A stretch of 64,000 nucleotides of DNA from Martelella lutilitoris (GCF_016598595.1 NZ_CP066786.1:1759501-1823500), one strand, 5' to 3'. Positions 53,391-60,796 are shown, numbered from the stretch's first letter. The notes: a model not told the origin generated them from the sequence alone. Numbers and translations: made by a program.

Positions 53391-53900
53391 CTACTGCACC
53401 TCGCCAAGTTCTTCGAGAAGCAGTTGACGCGCCCGGTTTACCCGGCTTTTCACGGTTCCGATCGCGCAGTCGCAAATCTCGGCAGCATCGATATAGCTCT
53501 CGCCGAGCACCATCACCAGGACGAACATCTCGCGGTAATGCGGCGGAATGCGCGCCAGCGCATCCAGCAGTTCCTGCCCCCTGACCGACCAGTCCTGCGT
53601 CGCGTCATTTTGCGGCAGGCTGGCGACGCAATCTTCTTCGCCGGGCGCTTCACGGTTCCTCACCTTGATCTGGGTGTAGAAGGTATTGCGCATGATCGTG
53701 AACAGCCAGGATTTCAACCTTGTTCCCGGCTTGAACTTGTCGAGGTTGGCGATACCCTTCAGCATCGTCTCCTGAACCAGGTCATCGGCGTCGTCGGGAT
53801 TGCGGCAGAAGGTTCGGGCGAACGCCCGGAGCGCCGGGATGAGTTCGACCACCTCCTGGTGTTGCCGGCTCCTTAGTCTCACTTCTTGCTGGTTCATCAT
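53391..53900 (-). CDS. ECF RNA polymerase sigma factor, EcfG type (general stress response)
   Basis: Sigma factor of 169 residues. Region 2 covers about residues 20-85 (IPALRAFARTFCRNPDDADDLVQETMLKGIANLDKFKPGTRLKSWLFTIMRN) and region 4 about 108-165 (LLDALARIPPHYREMFVLVMVLGESYIDAAEICDCAIGTVKSRVNRARQLL), with the EcfG-typical AAEIC-C-GT-KSRVNRAR. Such factors recognise GGAAC and GTT, are held by NepR and released by phosphorylated PhyR. A possible own promoter with an 18-base spacer lies at 53933-53958. It converges on the REC-sigma-like gene. The NepR-like gene lies 2.9 kb away rather than adjacent. Confidence 0.92.
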   Translation of the reverse strand: MMNQQEVRLRSRQHQEVVELIPALRAFARTFCRNPDDADDLVQETMLKGIANLDKFKPGTRLKSWLFTIMRNTFYTQIKVRNREAPGEEDCVASLPQNDATQDWSVRGQELLDALARIPPHYREMFVLVMVLGESYIDAAEICDCAIGTVKSRVNRARQLLLEELGEVQ

Positions 53901-53932
53901 GGGCTCCGTCTCGATTTGGTCCCTCTGAACCT

Positions 53933-53958
53933 AACGAAGCCGACGGGCTCGCGGTTCC
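53933..53958 (-). promoter_or_regulatory. Candidate EcfG-type promoter of the sigma gene
   Basis: Reverse strand GGAAC (53958-53954), 18-base spacer, GTT (53935-53933); one base longer than the other sites. Confidence 0.4.
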
Positions 53959-54106
53959 TCTCTTTCTGTCCAAGCCGGCGATATTCGCGTGGCGCACAGA
54001 AACAGCCCTCGAACTGAAACGGCGGCAAGCGCCGCCAAACCGTCTCTACCGTCGCGCTTGATCGCCTCCGGTGACGCTCTGCCATCGTCAGCCGCGCAAA
54101 ATTCCT

Positions 54107-54131
54107 GGAACAACCGTCTGCCAACCCAGTT
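54107..54131 (+). promoter_or_regulatory. EcfG-type promoter of the small gene / P450 operon
   Basis: GGAAC (54107-54111), 17-base spacer, GTT (54129-54131), 33 bases before the start at 54164. Confidence 0.65.
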
Positions 54132-54163
54132 CTGCGGCACGTCCGTTCAGAGAAAGGAAAGAG

Positions 54164-54430
54164 ATGACCCTGACCTTCCGTCATTATTCAAAGGAAGCCG
54201 CGACGCCCGACACTGTCCTTCTCAGGGTCGTTCAGCGCGGCAACCGTGCCATCGGCTTTGTCGATTCGATCGACTTCGGCAATGAGGACACGCCCCTTTC
54301 TCCGACCGAGGAGATGTCGATGCCAGAGGCGATCCGGCTTGCCGAGAACCGGAACGACACCGGCGGACCGATCATGGTGAAGCTGGAGGAAGACGCAGAA
54401 TGGGATCCGCGAAGGGGCAAGCTGGAATGA
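54164..54430 (+). CDS. Small acidic hypothetical protein coupled to the P450 gene
   Basis: Protein of 88 residues beginning MTLTFRHYSKEAATPDTVLL, with FVDSIDFGNEDTPLSPTEEMSMPEAIRLAENRN and an acidic end (KLEEDAEWDPRRGKLE). No family recognised; the MPEAIRLAEN helix recurs in small conserved rhizobial proteins. AAAGGAAAGAG precedes it. Its stop overlaps the P450 start (ATGA), so the two are co-translated, suggesting a partner or regulator role. Confidence 0.7.
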   Translation: MTLTFRHYSKEAATPDTVLLRVVQRGNRAIGFVDSIDFGNEDTPLSPTEEMSMPEAIRLAENRNDTGGPIMVKLEEDAEWDPRRGKLE

Positions 54431-55683
54431 GCGGACTGCCAAAGCCATCGATCATCGAGGACCAGACCCTTGCACTTCTGCGCGAGGGTTATCTCTTCCT
54501 GCCGCGCCGTCTTGCGACGCGGACTCCGCCGATCTGGCGCACACGGCTGATGCTGCGCGACGTCGTTTGTGTTTCCGGTCCCGAAGCCGCCGAATTATTC
54601 TATACCGGCGATACGGTGACCCGGCGCGGCGCGACGCCCGGCACGACGCTGCGCCTGCTGCAGGACAAGCACAGCGTCCAGCAACTCGACGGAGAGGCGC
54701 ACCGCCATCGCAAGGCGATGTTCGTGCGCATGCTGGTCAGTCATCCATCGAACGTCGACGATCTGGTGACCCGTTTCGAGGACGCCTGGCTGCGCAGGTT
54801 TGCGGCATGGGAAAGGCGAGGGCGGATATCGCTCGCCGCCGCCGCCGAAACAACGCTCGCCGAAGCGGCGCTGTCATGGGCCGGCCTGCCGGCGAACCAG
54901 CAATCGGTAGAGCGTGATGCACCCGTGCTTGCGGGCATGGTGGAAAACGCAGGCCGCTTCCGTCCGGCAACGGTTACCGCCCTTTTGCGCCGCCGCCGGC
55001 TGGAAAGGCGCTTGCAGGCCGAGATCAGGGCAGTCCGTTCCGGCAGGCGCAAGGTACGCGAAGGCGCGCCGATCGCGGAGATCGCCGGCTATCGCGATGC
55101 CGACGGCCGTCCGCTTCCTGCCTCAGTTGCGGCGGTAGAAGTGCTGAACCTGTTGAGGCCGATCGTGGCGGTTGGCCGCTATATTACCTTTGCCGCGCTG
55201 ATGCTGCACCAAAAGCCCGCCTGGCGCGCGCGTTTTGCCGATGGCAGTCGCGAGGGCCTCATCCAGTTTACCGAGGAGGTGCGCCGCTATGCGCCCTTCT
55301 TCCCCTTCGTCGGCGGCATACTGACGCGTGACGCCGAGTGCTACGGCTACCGCCTGCAGAAAGGTCAGTGGCTGTTGTTCGATCTCTATGGAACCTGCCA
55401 CGATCCGCGCTGGTTTACGGAACCGGACGCATTCCGTCCCGAGCGGGACCTTTCCTGGCAGAAGGACAGGGAGCGCTTTGTTCCGCAGGGCGGAGGCGAA
55501 ACGGCGCAGTCGCACCGCTGCCCCGGCGAGAAAGCGACCGTCGCGCTGATTGCAGAGGCTGTGCGGCTGCTGACATACCATATGGCCTTTGATGTGCCGG
55601 AGCAGGAACTGGATGTTCCGCTGGGAACCGTGCCCACAGGCCCCGCAAGCGGCTTTATCCTTGAGAATGTGCGAAAACGCTGA
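54427..55683 (+). CDS. Cytochrome P450 peroxygenase, CYP152-like
   Basis: Heme-thiolate enzyme of 418 residues that most resembles fatty-acid alpha/beta-hydroxylating peroxygenases (CYP152), which use H2O2 and need no reductase. The distal I-helix region reads FTEEVRRYAPFFPFVGG, with the Arg-x-x-Pro-Phe arrangement (R-RYaPFFP) that binds the fatty-acid carboxylate in place of the usual acid-alcohol pair. The heme-binding loop is PQGGGETAQSHRCPGEKATVALI, with the Cys in HRCPGE. The N-terminal DQTLALLREGYLFLPRR is also a CYP152 hallmark. The ATGA overlap fixes the start. A peroxide-using enzyme near manganese catalase under the same promoter class suggests membrane-lipid modification in stress. 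Confidence 0.9.
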   Translation: MSGLPKPSIIEDQTLALLREGYLFLPRRLATRTPPIWRTRLMLRDVVCVSGPEAAELFYTGDTVTRRGATPGTTLRLLQDKHSVQQLDGEAHRHRKAMFVRMLVSHPSNVDDLVTRFEDAWLRRFAAWERRGRISLAAAAETTLAEAALSWAGLPANQQSVERDAPVLAGMVENAGRFRPATVTALLRRRRLERRLQAEIRAVRSGRRKVREGAPIAEIAGYRDADGRPLPASVAAVEVLNLLRPIVAVGRYITFAALMLHQKPAWRARFADGSREGLIQFTEEVRRYAPFFPFVGGILTRDAECYGYRLQKGQWLLFDLYGTCHDPRWFTEPDAFRPERDLSWQKDRERFVPQGGGETAQSHRCPGEKATVALIAEAVRLLTYHMAFDVPEQELDVPLGTVPTGPASGFILENVRKR

Positions 55684-55788
55684 GAAGCGTCGTTTGGCGG
55701 AGTGACTGTCTTTGCCGGTCGGCCGCGAGCGTTTCCGGAGCGTCGGGCAAAGAGCTGACCATTCACCCGCCGCGCCGGAACAAGCAAT

Positions 55789-56103
55789 CTACAGCATCGG
55801 GGGACGATGCGGCCCGGGACCGGTGGCGCCCGGCACGAAATTGCGGGCACGCCCCGAATGACCGCTGAAAAGCCCGGCCTCCAGCGCGGCGGCGATGAAG
55901 GCCTCTCTCGACATTTCCAGCCATCCCGGCTGTGCAACGGCGCGCTCGCAACAACTCACGGCCGCATGGTAGTGCCGCCCGCGCCGGCGCGGCCAGTCTT
56001 CCGCGAGCAGGTTGCGGGCCTGGGACGGTCCTTTGACGGCAAGCGGGCCGTCTTCGCCGAAGCCGAGATTTACCGGCGCAACCCACCTTGCGAAATGTCC
56101 CAT
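55789..56103 (-). CDS. DUF982-like small protein
   Basis: Protein of 104 residues: MGHFARWVAPVNLGFGEDGPLAVKGPSQARNLLAEDWPRRRGRHYHAAVSCCERAVAQPGWLEMSREAFIAAALEAG is the DUF982 pattern, common in multiple copies in Rhizobiaceae and of unknown role. GGGAGGAG precedes start 56103. It follows the hydrophilic gene at 56118-56354 by 14 bases and should share its promoter. Confidence 0.82.
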   Translation of the reverse strand: MGHFARWVAPVNLGFGEDGPLAVKGPSQARNLLAEDWPRRRGRHYHAAVSCCERAVAQPGWLEMSREAFIAAALEAGLFSGHSGRARNFVPGATGPGPHRPPML

Positions 56104-56117
56104 CGTCGTCTCCTCCC

Positions 56118-56354
56118 TCATTTGTCGTCAGCCGGGCCTTCGGTGGGCCGGTCTCTATCGTCACGTCTTGTTTTCATGGCATCGGAGAGGTCGCGCTTGC
56201 GGGGATGATTGAGATTTTCCCGCATGGCATCGCGATCCTTGCCGGGGTCGTCCCTGGCCGGCTTATACGCGCTTGGCCGGCTTTCTTCAGGGCCTTCCCA
56301 ACGGGGCCGCTCATCGCTCGTGCCCGGAGGGGCGCCGGATGGTTTATCGGTCAT
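56118..56354 (-). CDS. Hydrophilic, disordered stress-type protein
   Basis: Seventy-eight residues with no hydrophobic core, rich in Asp, Arg, Pro and Glu (MTDKPSGAPPGTSDERPRWEGPEESRP ... RDDRDRPTEGPADDK). The composition resembles hydrophilins. An EcfG-type promoter is 33 bases upstream at 56387-56411. It is first of two genes with the DUF982 gene. Function unknown. Confidence 0.68.
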   Translation of the reverse strand: MTDKPSGAPPGTSDERPRWEGPEESRPSAYKPARDDPGKDRDAMRENLNHPRKRDLSDAMKTRRDDRDRPTEGPADDK

Positions 56355-56386
56355 GGTTTGTCCTCTTGTTTGTCCAACCAGCGCCA

Positions 56387-56411
56387 AACCAAGTCGGCTG
56401 GGTTTTGTTCC
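56387..56411 (-). promoter_or_regulatory. EcfG-type promoter
   Basis: Reverse strand GGAAC (56411-56407), 17-base spacer, GTT (56389-56387). The remaining bases to 56751 hold nothing I can support. Confidence 0.65.
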
Positions 56412-56751
56412 GGTCATTTTGTTTGAAACAAGCGTCGGCCGAGCGAGTTGGATGTCCATGAACGAAGGCACCTCCGATGTATAGCGGAGGCGTTTGCCTA
56501 CACGGAAAACTGAACCAACCTCAGTTGCGTCGAGGGAGCGATAACAGCTATAAGGATAGCGGACGAGAAAACGCCCACAGATCATGGCTATCCGAGAATT
56601 CCCTCGCGGGCAAACGTAGTATTTGTTCCGCGAGCGACAATTTGCTTCTGCCAACCGATCGCATCAAACAGTTTAAATCTACCGGCGCTCCGGAGACGTA
56701 GCGTCGTATGACAACCCAAAAATATGCCCGAGAACAAAGTAAGGCGATAAG

Positions 56752-56925
56752 ATGGCAGAAGGCAATGACAAGAACAAAGTTGCGTCCGAGCGTTCCGACG
56801 CGTTTCTGGATCAAAGGACTACAGAGCTCCTCTCCCAGATCAAGCAGGAGCCTGTGCCCGACCGCCTGCTCGAGCTTGCGGTGAAACTGCAGCAGGCGCT
56901 GAACGAGCGGGAGAACAAATCCTGA
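56752..56925 (+). CDS. NepR-like anti-sigma factor
   Basis: Small protein of 57 residues: MAEGNDKNKVASERSDAFLDQRTTELLSQIKQEPVPDRLLELAVKLQQALNERENKS in outline, read as a polar N-terminus, a first helix and the NepR core EPVPDRLLELAVKLQQAL. The E-x-V-P-D-R-(F/L)-x-x-L core contacts both EcfG sigma factors and PhyR. It would hold the sigma factor encoded at 53391-53900 until a phosphorylated PhyR-type protein takes it away. A perfect terminator hairpin follows. It is not next to the sigma gene, which is unusual, and an IS256 element has landed just downstream. Confidence 0.82.
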   Translation: MAEGNDKNKVASERSDAFLDQRTTELLSQIKQEPVPDRLLELAVKLQQALNERENKS

Positions 56926-56953
56926 TAAGCCTCGTTTGCCTGAGATCTCGCGG

Positions 56954-56980
56954 AAACGCCGTGCGGCTTGCACGGCGTTT
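56954..56980 (+). terminator. Terminator of the nepR-like gene
   Basis: AAACGCCGTGC and GCACGGCGTTT pair perfectly around GGCTT, ending in TTT. The target duplication of the insertion element (CGTTTGTG) overlaps its 3' arm. Confidence 0.75.
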
Positions 56981-58307
56981 GTGGAGACTGTCTAGAATTT
57001 TGTGCCCTGGCGCTGTTTCAGGACATAGGAAAACGTTCTTCGAACATGATTGCGAGCTGGCTTTTGACGGCGTGCCATTCTCGCACTGAACGCTTCCACT
57101 CGGTTGAGGTAGCATTGAGGGCCAGATAGATCAACTTGGCCGCTGCCTCATCGCTCGGGAAATGGCCGCGGGTTCTGACGGCGCGGCGGATTTTCGAATT
57201 CAGAGCCTCAATGGAATTCGTCGTGTAGATCAGCCTGCGCACCTCTGGCGGATAGTCGAGAAACGGGATGACCTCGTTCCAGGCCTTTCGCCAACTCGGC
57301 ACGATCGCCGGATAACGCTTGGCGAGATCGCTGTCCTCGAACGTCGCCAGCGCTTCTTCCGCCGCCTCGACATTGACGGCGGTGTAAACCGTCTTGAGCG
57401 CCTTGGCGACGGCCTTGCGGTCCTTGTAGCTGGCGAAGTTCATGGAATGGCGCAGGAGATGGACGATGCAGGTCTGAACCTGTGTTCTCGGGAAGGCGGC
57501 CTCGATGGCCTGCGGAAAGCCTTTGAGACCATCGACGACGGCGATCAGGATGTCCTGGACACCGCGATTGCGCAGGTCGCCCAGCACGCTGGCCCAGAAC
57601 TTGGCGCCTTCATTGGCCTGGAACCACAGGCCCAGCACGTCGCGCGTGCCGTCCGGCAGAATGGCCAGCGCCACGAACACCGCCTTGTTGGAGACCACGC
57701 CGTCGCTGCGGATATTGACCCGGATCGCGTCCATGAAGACGATCGGATAGCAGGGCTCCAGAGGGCGGTTCTGCCATGCCGTGACCTCATCCATCACGCT
57801 GTCGGTGATCGCGGAAATCAGGCCGGGCGAGGCCTCGACGCCGTAGATTTCCTCGATATGCCCCTGGATCTCGCGCGTTGTCATGCCCCGGGCATACATC
57901 GAGATGATCTTGCGGTCGAAATCGGGAAAGCGGCGCTGGTATTTGGCGATCAGCACCGGATCGAAGGTGCCGTTGCGGTCACGAGGAATGTCGAGGACCA
58001 CCTTGCCGCTGTCGGTGGTCACCGTCTTGCTGCTGGAGCCATTGCGACGGTTTGCCGACTGGTTATGGCCTTCGGGCACAGCCTCAGCCCGTTCCTCATC
58101 AAGATGGACGTCCATCTCGGTGCTCAGGGCGCGTTCGGCCAGCGCTTTTGTCAGTTCGGACAGGATACCGTCCTTGCCGAAAAGATCACCGGGCGAGCGC
58201 CCTTGCATCAGGCGGTCCAAGAGTTCTTTGTCGATGCTCATACGTGGGTCTCCTCAAAGAGCAGTTACCACGCCAGAGCACAAAAATCAGGACAGTCCCC
58301 GTTTGTG
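56976..58307. mobile_element. IS256-family insertion sequence with 8-bp target duplication
   Basis: The element spans 56984-58299 (1316 bp). Ends are imperfect inverted repeats of about 27 bases, GAGACTGTCTAGAATTTTGT at the left and, in reverse complement, GGGACTGTCCTGATTTTTGT at the right. The direct repeat CGTTTGTG flanks both sides (56976-56983 and 58300-58307), the 8-bp duplication usual for IS256. It holds one full-length transposase gene. Intact ends and duplication point to a recent insertion. Confidence 0.92.
57018..58241 (-). CDS. IS256-family transposase (mutator type)
   Basis: Full-length DDE transposase of 407 residues. Conserved blocks are RNGSSSKTVTTDSGKVVLDIPRDRNGTFDP, KIISMYARGMTTREIQGHIEEIYGVEASPGLISAITD, YPIVFMDAIRVNIR (first Asp), ILIAVVDGLKGFPQAIEAAFPRTQVQTCIVHLLRHS (second Asp and C-x2-H) and IYTTNSIEALNSKIRRAVRTRGHFPSDEAAAKLIYLA (Glu). 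No frameshift is seen, so it should be active. Confidence 0.95.
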   Translation of the reverse strand: MSIDKELLDRLMQGRSPGDLFGKDGILSELTKALAERALSTEMDVHLDEERAEAVPEGHNQSANRRNGSSSKTVTTDSGKVVLDIPRDRNGTFDPVLIAKYQRRFPDFDRKIISMYARGMTTREIQGHIEEIYGVEASPGLISAITDSVMDEVTAWQNRPLEPCYPIVFMDAIRVNIRSDGVVSNKAVFVALAILPDGTRDVLGLWFQANEGAKFWASVLGDLRNRGVQDILIAVVDGLKGFPQAIEAAFPRTQVQTCIVHLLRHSMNFASYKDRKAVAKALKTVYTAVNVEAAEEALATFEDSDLAKRYPAIVPSWRKAWNEVIPFLDYPPEVRRLIYTTNSIEALNSKIRRAVRTRGHFPSDEAAAKLIYLALNATSTEWKRSVREWHAVKSQLAIMFEERFPMS

Positions 58308-58327
58308 TATTCGGGAACCTGTCGGTT

Positions 58328-59290
58328 TCATCGCATCAGGAAATTGTCCGGGTTGTCTGCAAAAGCCTCTGCGTCGTAGGTCTTCTGCCCCTCAAGCTCT
58401 GTCTCGCTGAATGGGGTGAAGACCGCAAAGTCATCGCCGTCACGCCGCACGTTGAGATTTTGCGAAGCGATTGCAACTTCCTTCTCACCGATACCGAGAA
58501 AGCCGCCAACATCGACGATATATGCTTGGACCTCGCCCTGCGGTCGAAGAATCACATCCCCGATGTCGCCGATCTCATCACCGCTCTCACCGTAAACCAC
58601 GGCATCAAGCAACTCGTCCGCCCTCAGATTGGTGTGTGAGACCGGCTTCGTATCGCGCCAGGCCATGCCGGCGGGCGACTGAGCAAACGCGTTGTCGGCC
58701 ATCCGGTCCTCGATGTCCGGCGCTCTGCTGCTCCCTTCGCCCGCCATCTGGTCTTTCGGCCTTGTCGGAGCGGTTTCCTCTCCGGGAAAGCGGTTGCTTC
58801 GATCAAGCGCGGTATCGCTATCGCGGGAAATGTCGGTTTGCAGGTCTGCCGAGGGCCTGACCGTGCCATAGTCGAAATCAGGCGCGCTTTGCAGTTGGTC
58901 GCGGTTTGTGGCGAGTGTCAGGTACAGCATGCCCTGGTCGTCACGGTTCTGCTCGACCTTGTCGAATGGAACGGCGACGTTCTTCTCGCCGATTTCCAGA
59001 AAACCGCCAACGCCGATAATCAGCCCGGCGATTTCCCCATCCTGACTGATGAGCAGATCGTCGACATCGCCGACAGCTTCGCCGGTGGGACCCGGGTTGG
59101 TGTAGACCGTGCCGCCCATCAGATCCGTTCCGAGGATCTGTTTTTCTGACACCTGCACGGAGTGGATATCGGTCGTCTGCATGGCGGCCGTGTTTTGCAT
59201 TGTGTCGGCATCAGTTTGGCTCTGGGCCCAGGCGGTGCCCGCCAGAACGGCGCACACGGCGGTGGTGGCTGTGAACTTGGTCATGAACAT
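58328..59290 (-). CDS. Exported protein with two PRC-barrel domains
   Basis: Periplasmic protein of 320 residues with signal peptide (MFMTKFTATTAVCAVLAGTAWAQ). First PRC-barrel about residues 50-135 (TDLMGGTVYTNPGPTGEAVGDVDDLLISQDGEIAGLIIGVGGFLEIGEKNVAVPFDKVE), then a low-complexity polar linker, then a second barrel about 225-300 (RADELLDAVVYGESGDEIGDIGDVILRPQGEVQAYIVDVGGFLGIGEKEVAI). It is a paralogue of 37092-37511. The start at 59290 has AAAGGGA; a second ATG two codons on is also possible. An EcfG-type promoter lies at 59365-59389. The IS256 element lies 20 bases beyond its 3' end. Confidence 0.88.
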   Translation of the reverse strand: MFMTKFTATTAVCAVLAGTAWAQSQTDADTMQNTAAMQTTDIHSVQVSEKQILGTDLMGGTVYTNPGPTGEAVGDVDDLLISQDGEIAGLIIGVGGFLEIGEKNVAVPFDKVEQNRDDQGMLYLTLATNRDQLQSAPDFDYGTVRPSADLQTDISRDSDTALDRSNRFPGEETAPTRPKDQMAGEGSSRAPDIEDRMADNAFAQSPAGMAWRDTKPVSHTNLRADELLDAVVYGESGDEIGDIGDVILRPQGEVQAYIVDVGGFLGIGEKEVAIASQNLNVRRDGDDFAVFTPFSETELEGQKTYDAEAFADNPDNFLMR

Positions 59291-59364
59291 ATCAATGTCC
59301 CTTTCTGTTGTTGCAGATTCTCGCAAACGGAAACGACGCGTTCTGTCCCGCCCACTGACCTGCC

Positions 59365-59389
59365 AACCGTGAACGCGCCGCGATGTTCC
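59365..59389 (-). promoter_or_regulatory. EcfG-type promoter of the double PRC gene
   Basis: Reverse strand GGAAC (59389-59385), 17-base spacer, GTT (59367-59365), 75 bases before the start. Confidence 0.65.
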
Positions 59390-59418
59390 CGACAAACCGA
59401 GGGCGCTTCTGCGCCGCT

Positions 59419-59443
59419 GGAACAAAACCGGCATGCGCCTGTT
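59419..59443 (+). promoter_or_regulatory. EcfG-type promoter of the short anchored-protein genes
   Basis: GGAAC (59419-59423), 17-base spacer, GTT (59441-59443), 38 bases before the GTG start at 59481; back to back with 59365-59389. Confidence 0.68.
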
Positions 59444-59480
59444 CGGCGCCAAACGGACATTCACAGATGGAGATTGTGAC

Positions 59481-59699
59481 GTGGCGAAAGAGAACAAATC
59501 GGCCAGCGATCAGACACGTGGACCGACCATCCCGGAAGAGAAGGCGAAACAAGGTACGACAGTCCTTCGAACGCGCTCTGCGCGGATCGTTTTCATTGGC
59601 GGACTCGTCCTCTTCATCTTGCTGGCCCTCTCAACGCTCTTTTTCCCATGGCGTGAGGACACAGGTCAGCAGCCGGCGAGCATAACGCTGCCGGAGTGA
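59481..59699 (+). CDS. Short single-helix membrane protein
   Basis: Protein of 72 residues with a GTG start (MAKENKSASDQTRGPTIPEEKAKQG...), one membrane helix (IVFIGGLVLFILLALSTLFF) and a short tail (PWREDTGQQPASITLPE). GGAG lies at the right distance from the GTG; no ATG is available in frame. N-terminus likely in the cytoplasm. It precedes a similar gene at 59774 and probably shares its message. Confidence 0.68.
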   Translation: MAKENKSASDQTRGPTIPEEKAKQGTTVLRTRSARIVFIGGLVLFILLALSTLFFPWREDTGQQPASITLPE

Positions 59700-59773
59700 C
59701 GACTGCGAGGGCAGGGAGCCGCGAAAGGCGGTCCGTGCTTGGTCCGTGTAAAGACACAAGATAGGAGGACGCC

Positions 59774-60004
59774 ATGGAACCCGACATCCCGCCCAAGAAA
59801 GCCAGGCAGGGGCGTCGCTCGCCCCGCATCTTCGTCATCCTTGCGGTATCAACCGCGCTCGCCCTCGTTGCCTGGGCGGCTGTGGAATTCTACTACAATC
59901 TCGAAATCGCACCGGAGGAACCGATGGAGAATGCCGACCCTCCGGCCGTCGAAAGGCAGTCGACACCCGCCGAGGAAAGGGCGCTGCCCCCGGCCAATGA
60001 GTGA
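59774..60004 (+). CDS. Short single-helix membrane protein with Pro/Glu-rich tail
   Basis: Protein of 76 residues: basic N-terminus (MEPDIPPKKARQGRRSPR), one helix (IFVILAVSTALALVAWAAVEFYY) and a 40-residue acidic, proline-rich tail. AGGAGGACGCC gives a strong ribosome site. It resembles its neighbour at 59481 and the gene at 62209 in plan, not in sequence. Function unknown. Confidence 0.68.
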   Translation: MEPDIPPKKARQGRRSPRIFVILAVSTALALVAWAAVEFYYNLEIAPEEPMENADPPAVERQSTPAEERALPPANE

Positions 60005-60038
60005 CAAGGCCGGGGAACGAGAAGGCCGCAGGCGTGGC

Positions 60039-60221
60039 TCAGGATTTGTGTTCAGGTTTTCCCTTGCGCTCTCCGGATGCCAGTTCGTCCAGCTCCTTCT
60101 GCGACATTGACTTTTCCATCTGCCGCGCCGGCCCCTTGAGGTCGCTTTTCTTCTGTTCGCCGCGCTTTGCGGCAAGCGCCGCGCCGGCGGCCTTCTGCTG
60201 GGATTTTGATTTCGCGGGCAT
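60039..60221 (-). CDS. DUF3008-family small basic protein
   Basis: Sixty residues matching the DUF3008 pattern: MPAKSKSQQKAAGAALAAKRGE, KKSDLKGPARQMEKSMSQKELDELASGERKGKPEH. Lys- and Ala-rich, probably nucleic-acid associated or disordered. AAGGAG precedes it and an EcfG-type promoter lies at 60255-60279. Family function unknown; the proteins are common in proteobacterial stress gene sets. Confidence 0.85.
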   Translation of the reverse strand: MPAKSKSQQKAAGAALAAKRGEQKKSDLKGPARQMEKSMSQKELDELASGERKGKPEHKS

Positions 60222-60254
60222 GTCAGCTCCTTGGTCTGATGGGCATTGCCGCCC

Positions 60255-60279
60255 AACAGGCGAGGCCGGCACATGTTCC
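60255..60279 (-). promoter_or_regulatory. EcfG-type promoter of the DUF3008 gene
   Basis: Reverse strand GGAAC (60279-60275), 17-base spacer, GTT (60257-60255), 34 bases before the start. Confidence 0.65.
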
Positions 60280-60284
60280 CGCCG

Positions 60285-60309
60285 CGAACAAAAAAGCGTT
60301 TCAGACGTT
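60285..60309 (+). promoter_or_regulatory. Imperfect EcfG-type promoter, divergent from the previous one
   Basis: CGAAC (one mismatch, 60285-60289), 17-base spacer, GTT (60307-60309) ahead of the 37-codon gene at 60351. Confidence 0.4.
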
Positions 60310-60350
60310 TGGTCACTCCATCGATTGAGACAATTCAAGAGGACATCCCC

Positions 60351-60464
60351 ATGGCCGATATCGATCGACCTGCGAGAAAAGACCCGACGCGGAGATTTTT
60401 CGGGAACCAAATCGGCAAGCTGATGATTGGGCGGGGCGAACATTGCAAAGGAGTGTCCGGATGA
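60351..60464 (+). CDS. 37-residue basic peptide coupled to the next gene
   Basis: A frame of 37 codons, MADIDRPARKDPTRRFFGNQ followed by IGKLMIGRGEHCKGVSG. AAGAGGAC lies upstream. Its stop overlaps the next start as ATGA, and an EcfG-like promoter precedes it; both argue for a real, translated gene rather than a chance frame. Function unknown. Confidence 0.5.
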   Translation: MADIDRPARKDPTRRFFGNQIGKLMIGRGEHCKGVSG

Positions 60465-60718
60465 CACAGACCACGACAGATCACGCAAAAATCCGCCGCT
60501 GGGCCGAATCCCGCGACGGTCGGCCAAGCATCGTACCGGCGGGTGGCGAAGGCGGCATCCTGCGGATCGATTTCGCCGAGCCGGAGGAGAACCTGGAGCC
60601 CATTGAGTGGGAAGAGTTCTTCCGTATCTTCGAACAGAATGATCTCGCCTTTCTCTATCAGGAAGAGACAAGCGACGGCGAGACGAGCCGGTTCAACAAA
60701 TTCGTTTCGCGGGCATGA
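60461..60718 (+). CDS. Small hypothetical protein
   Basis: Protein of 85 residues: MTQTTTDHAKIRRWAESRDGRPSIVPAGGEGGILRIDFAEPEENLEPIEWEEFFRIFEQNDLAFLYQEETSDGETSRFNKFVSRA in outline. The HAKIRRWAESRGGRPS-VxGT...LRIDF pattern is known from small conserved proteins of unknown function found in many bacteria. AAAGGAG lies upstream. Co-translated with the 37-residue peptide. Confidence 0.8.
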   Translation: MTQTTTDHAKIRRWAESRDGRPSIVPAGGEGGILRIDFAEPEENLEPIEWEEFFRIFEQNDLAFLYQEETSDGETSRFNKFVSRA

Positions 60719-60796
60719 GGCCCGACCGCCGGACGACCGCGAGCCTGCCTCGCGGCCAGAGCCGGGCCTGAATTTCAACGATCAAGGGAGCATTAA

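Noticed and set aside
57162..58379. 405-codon forward frame across the IS256 transposase
   Set aside because: Antisense of a complete transposase with conserved DDE blocks, and it extends beyond the element end.
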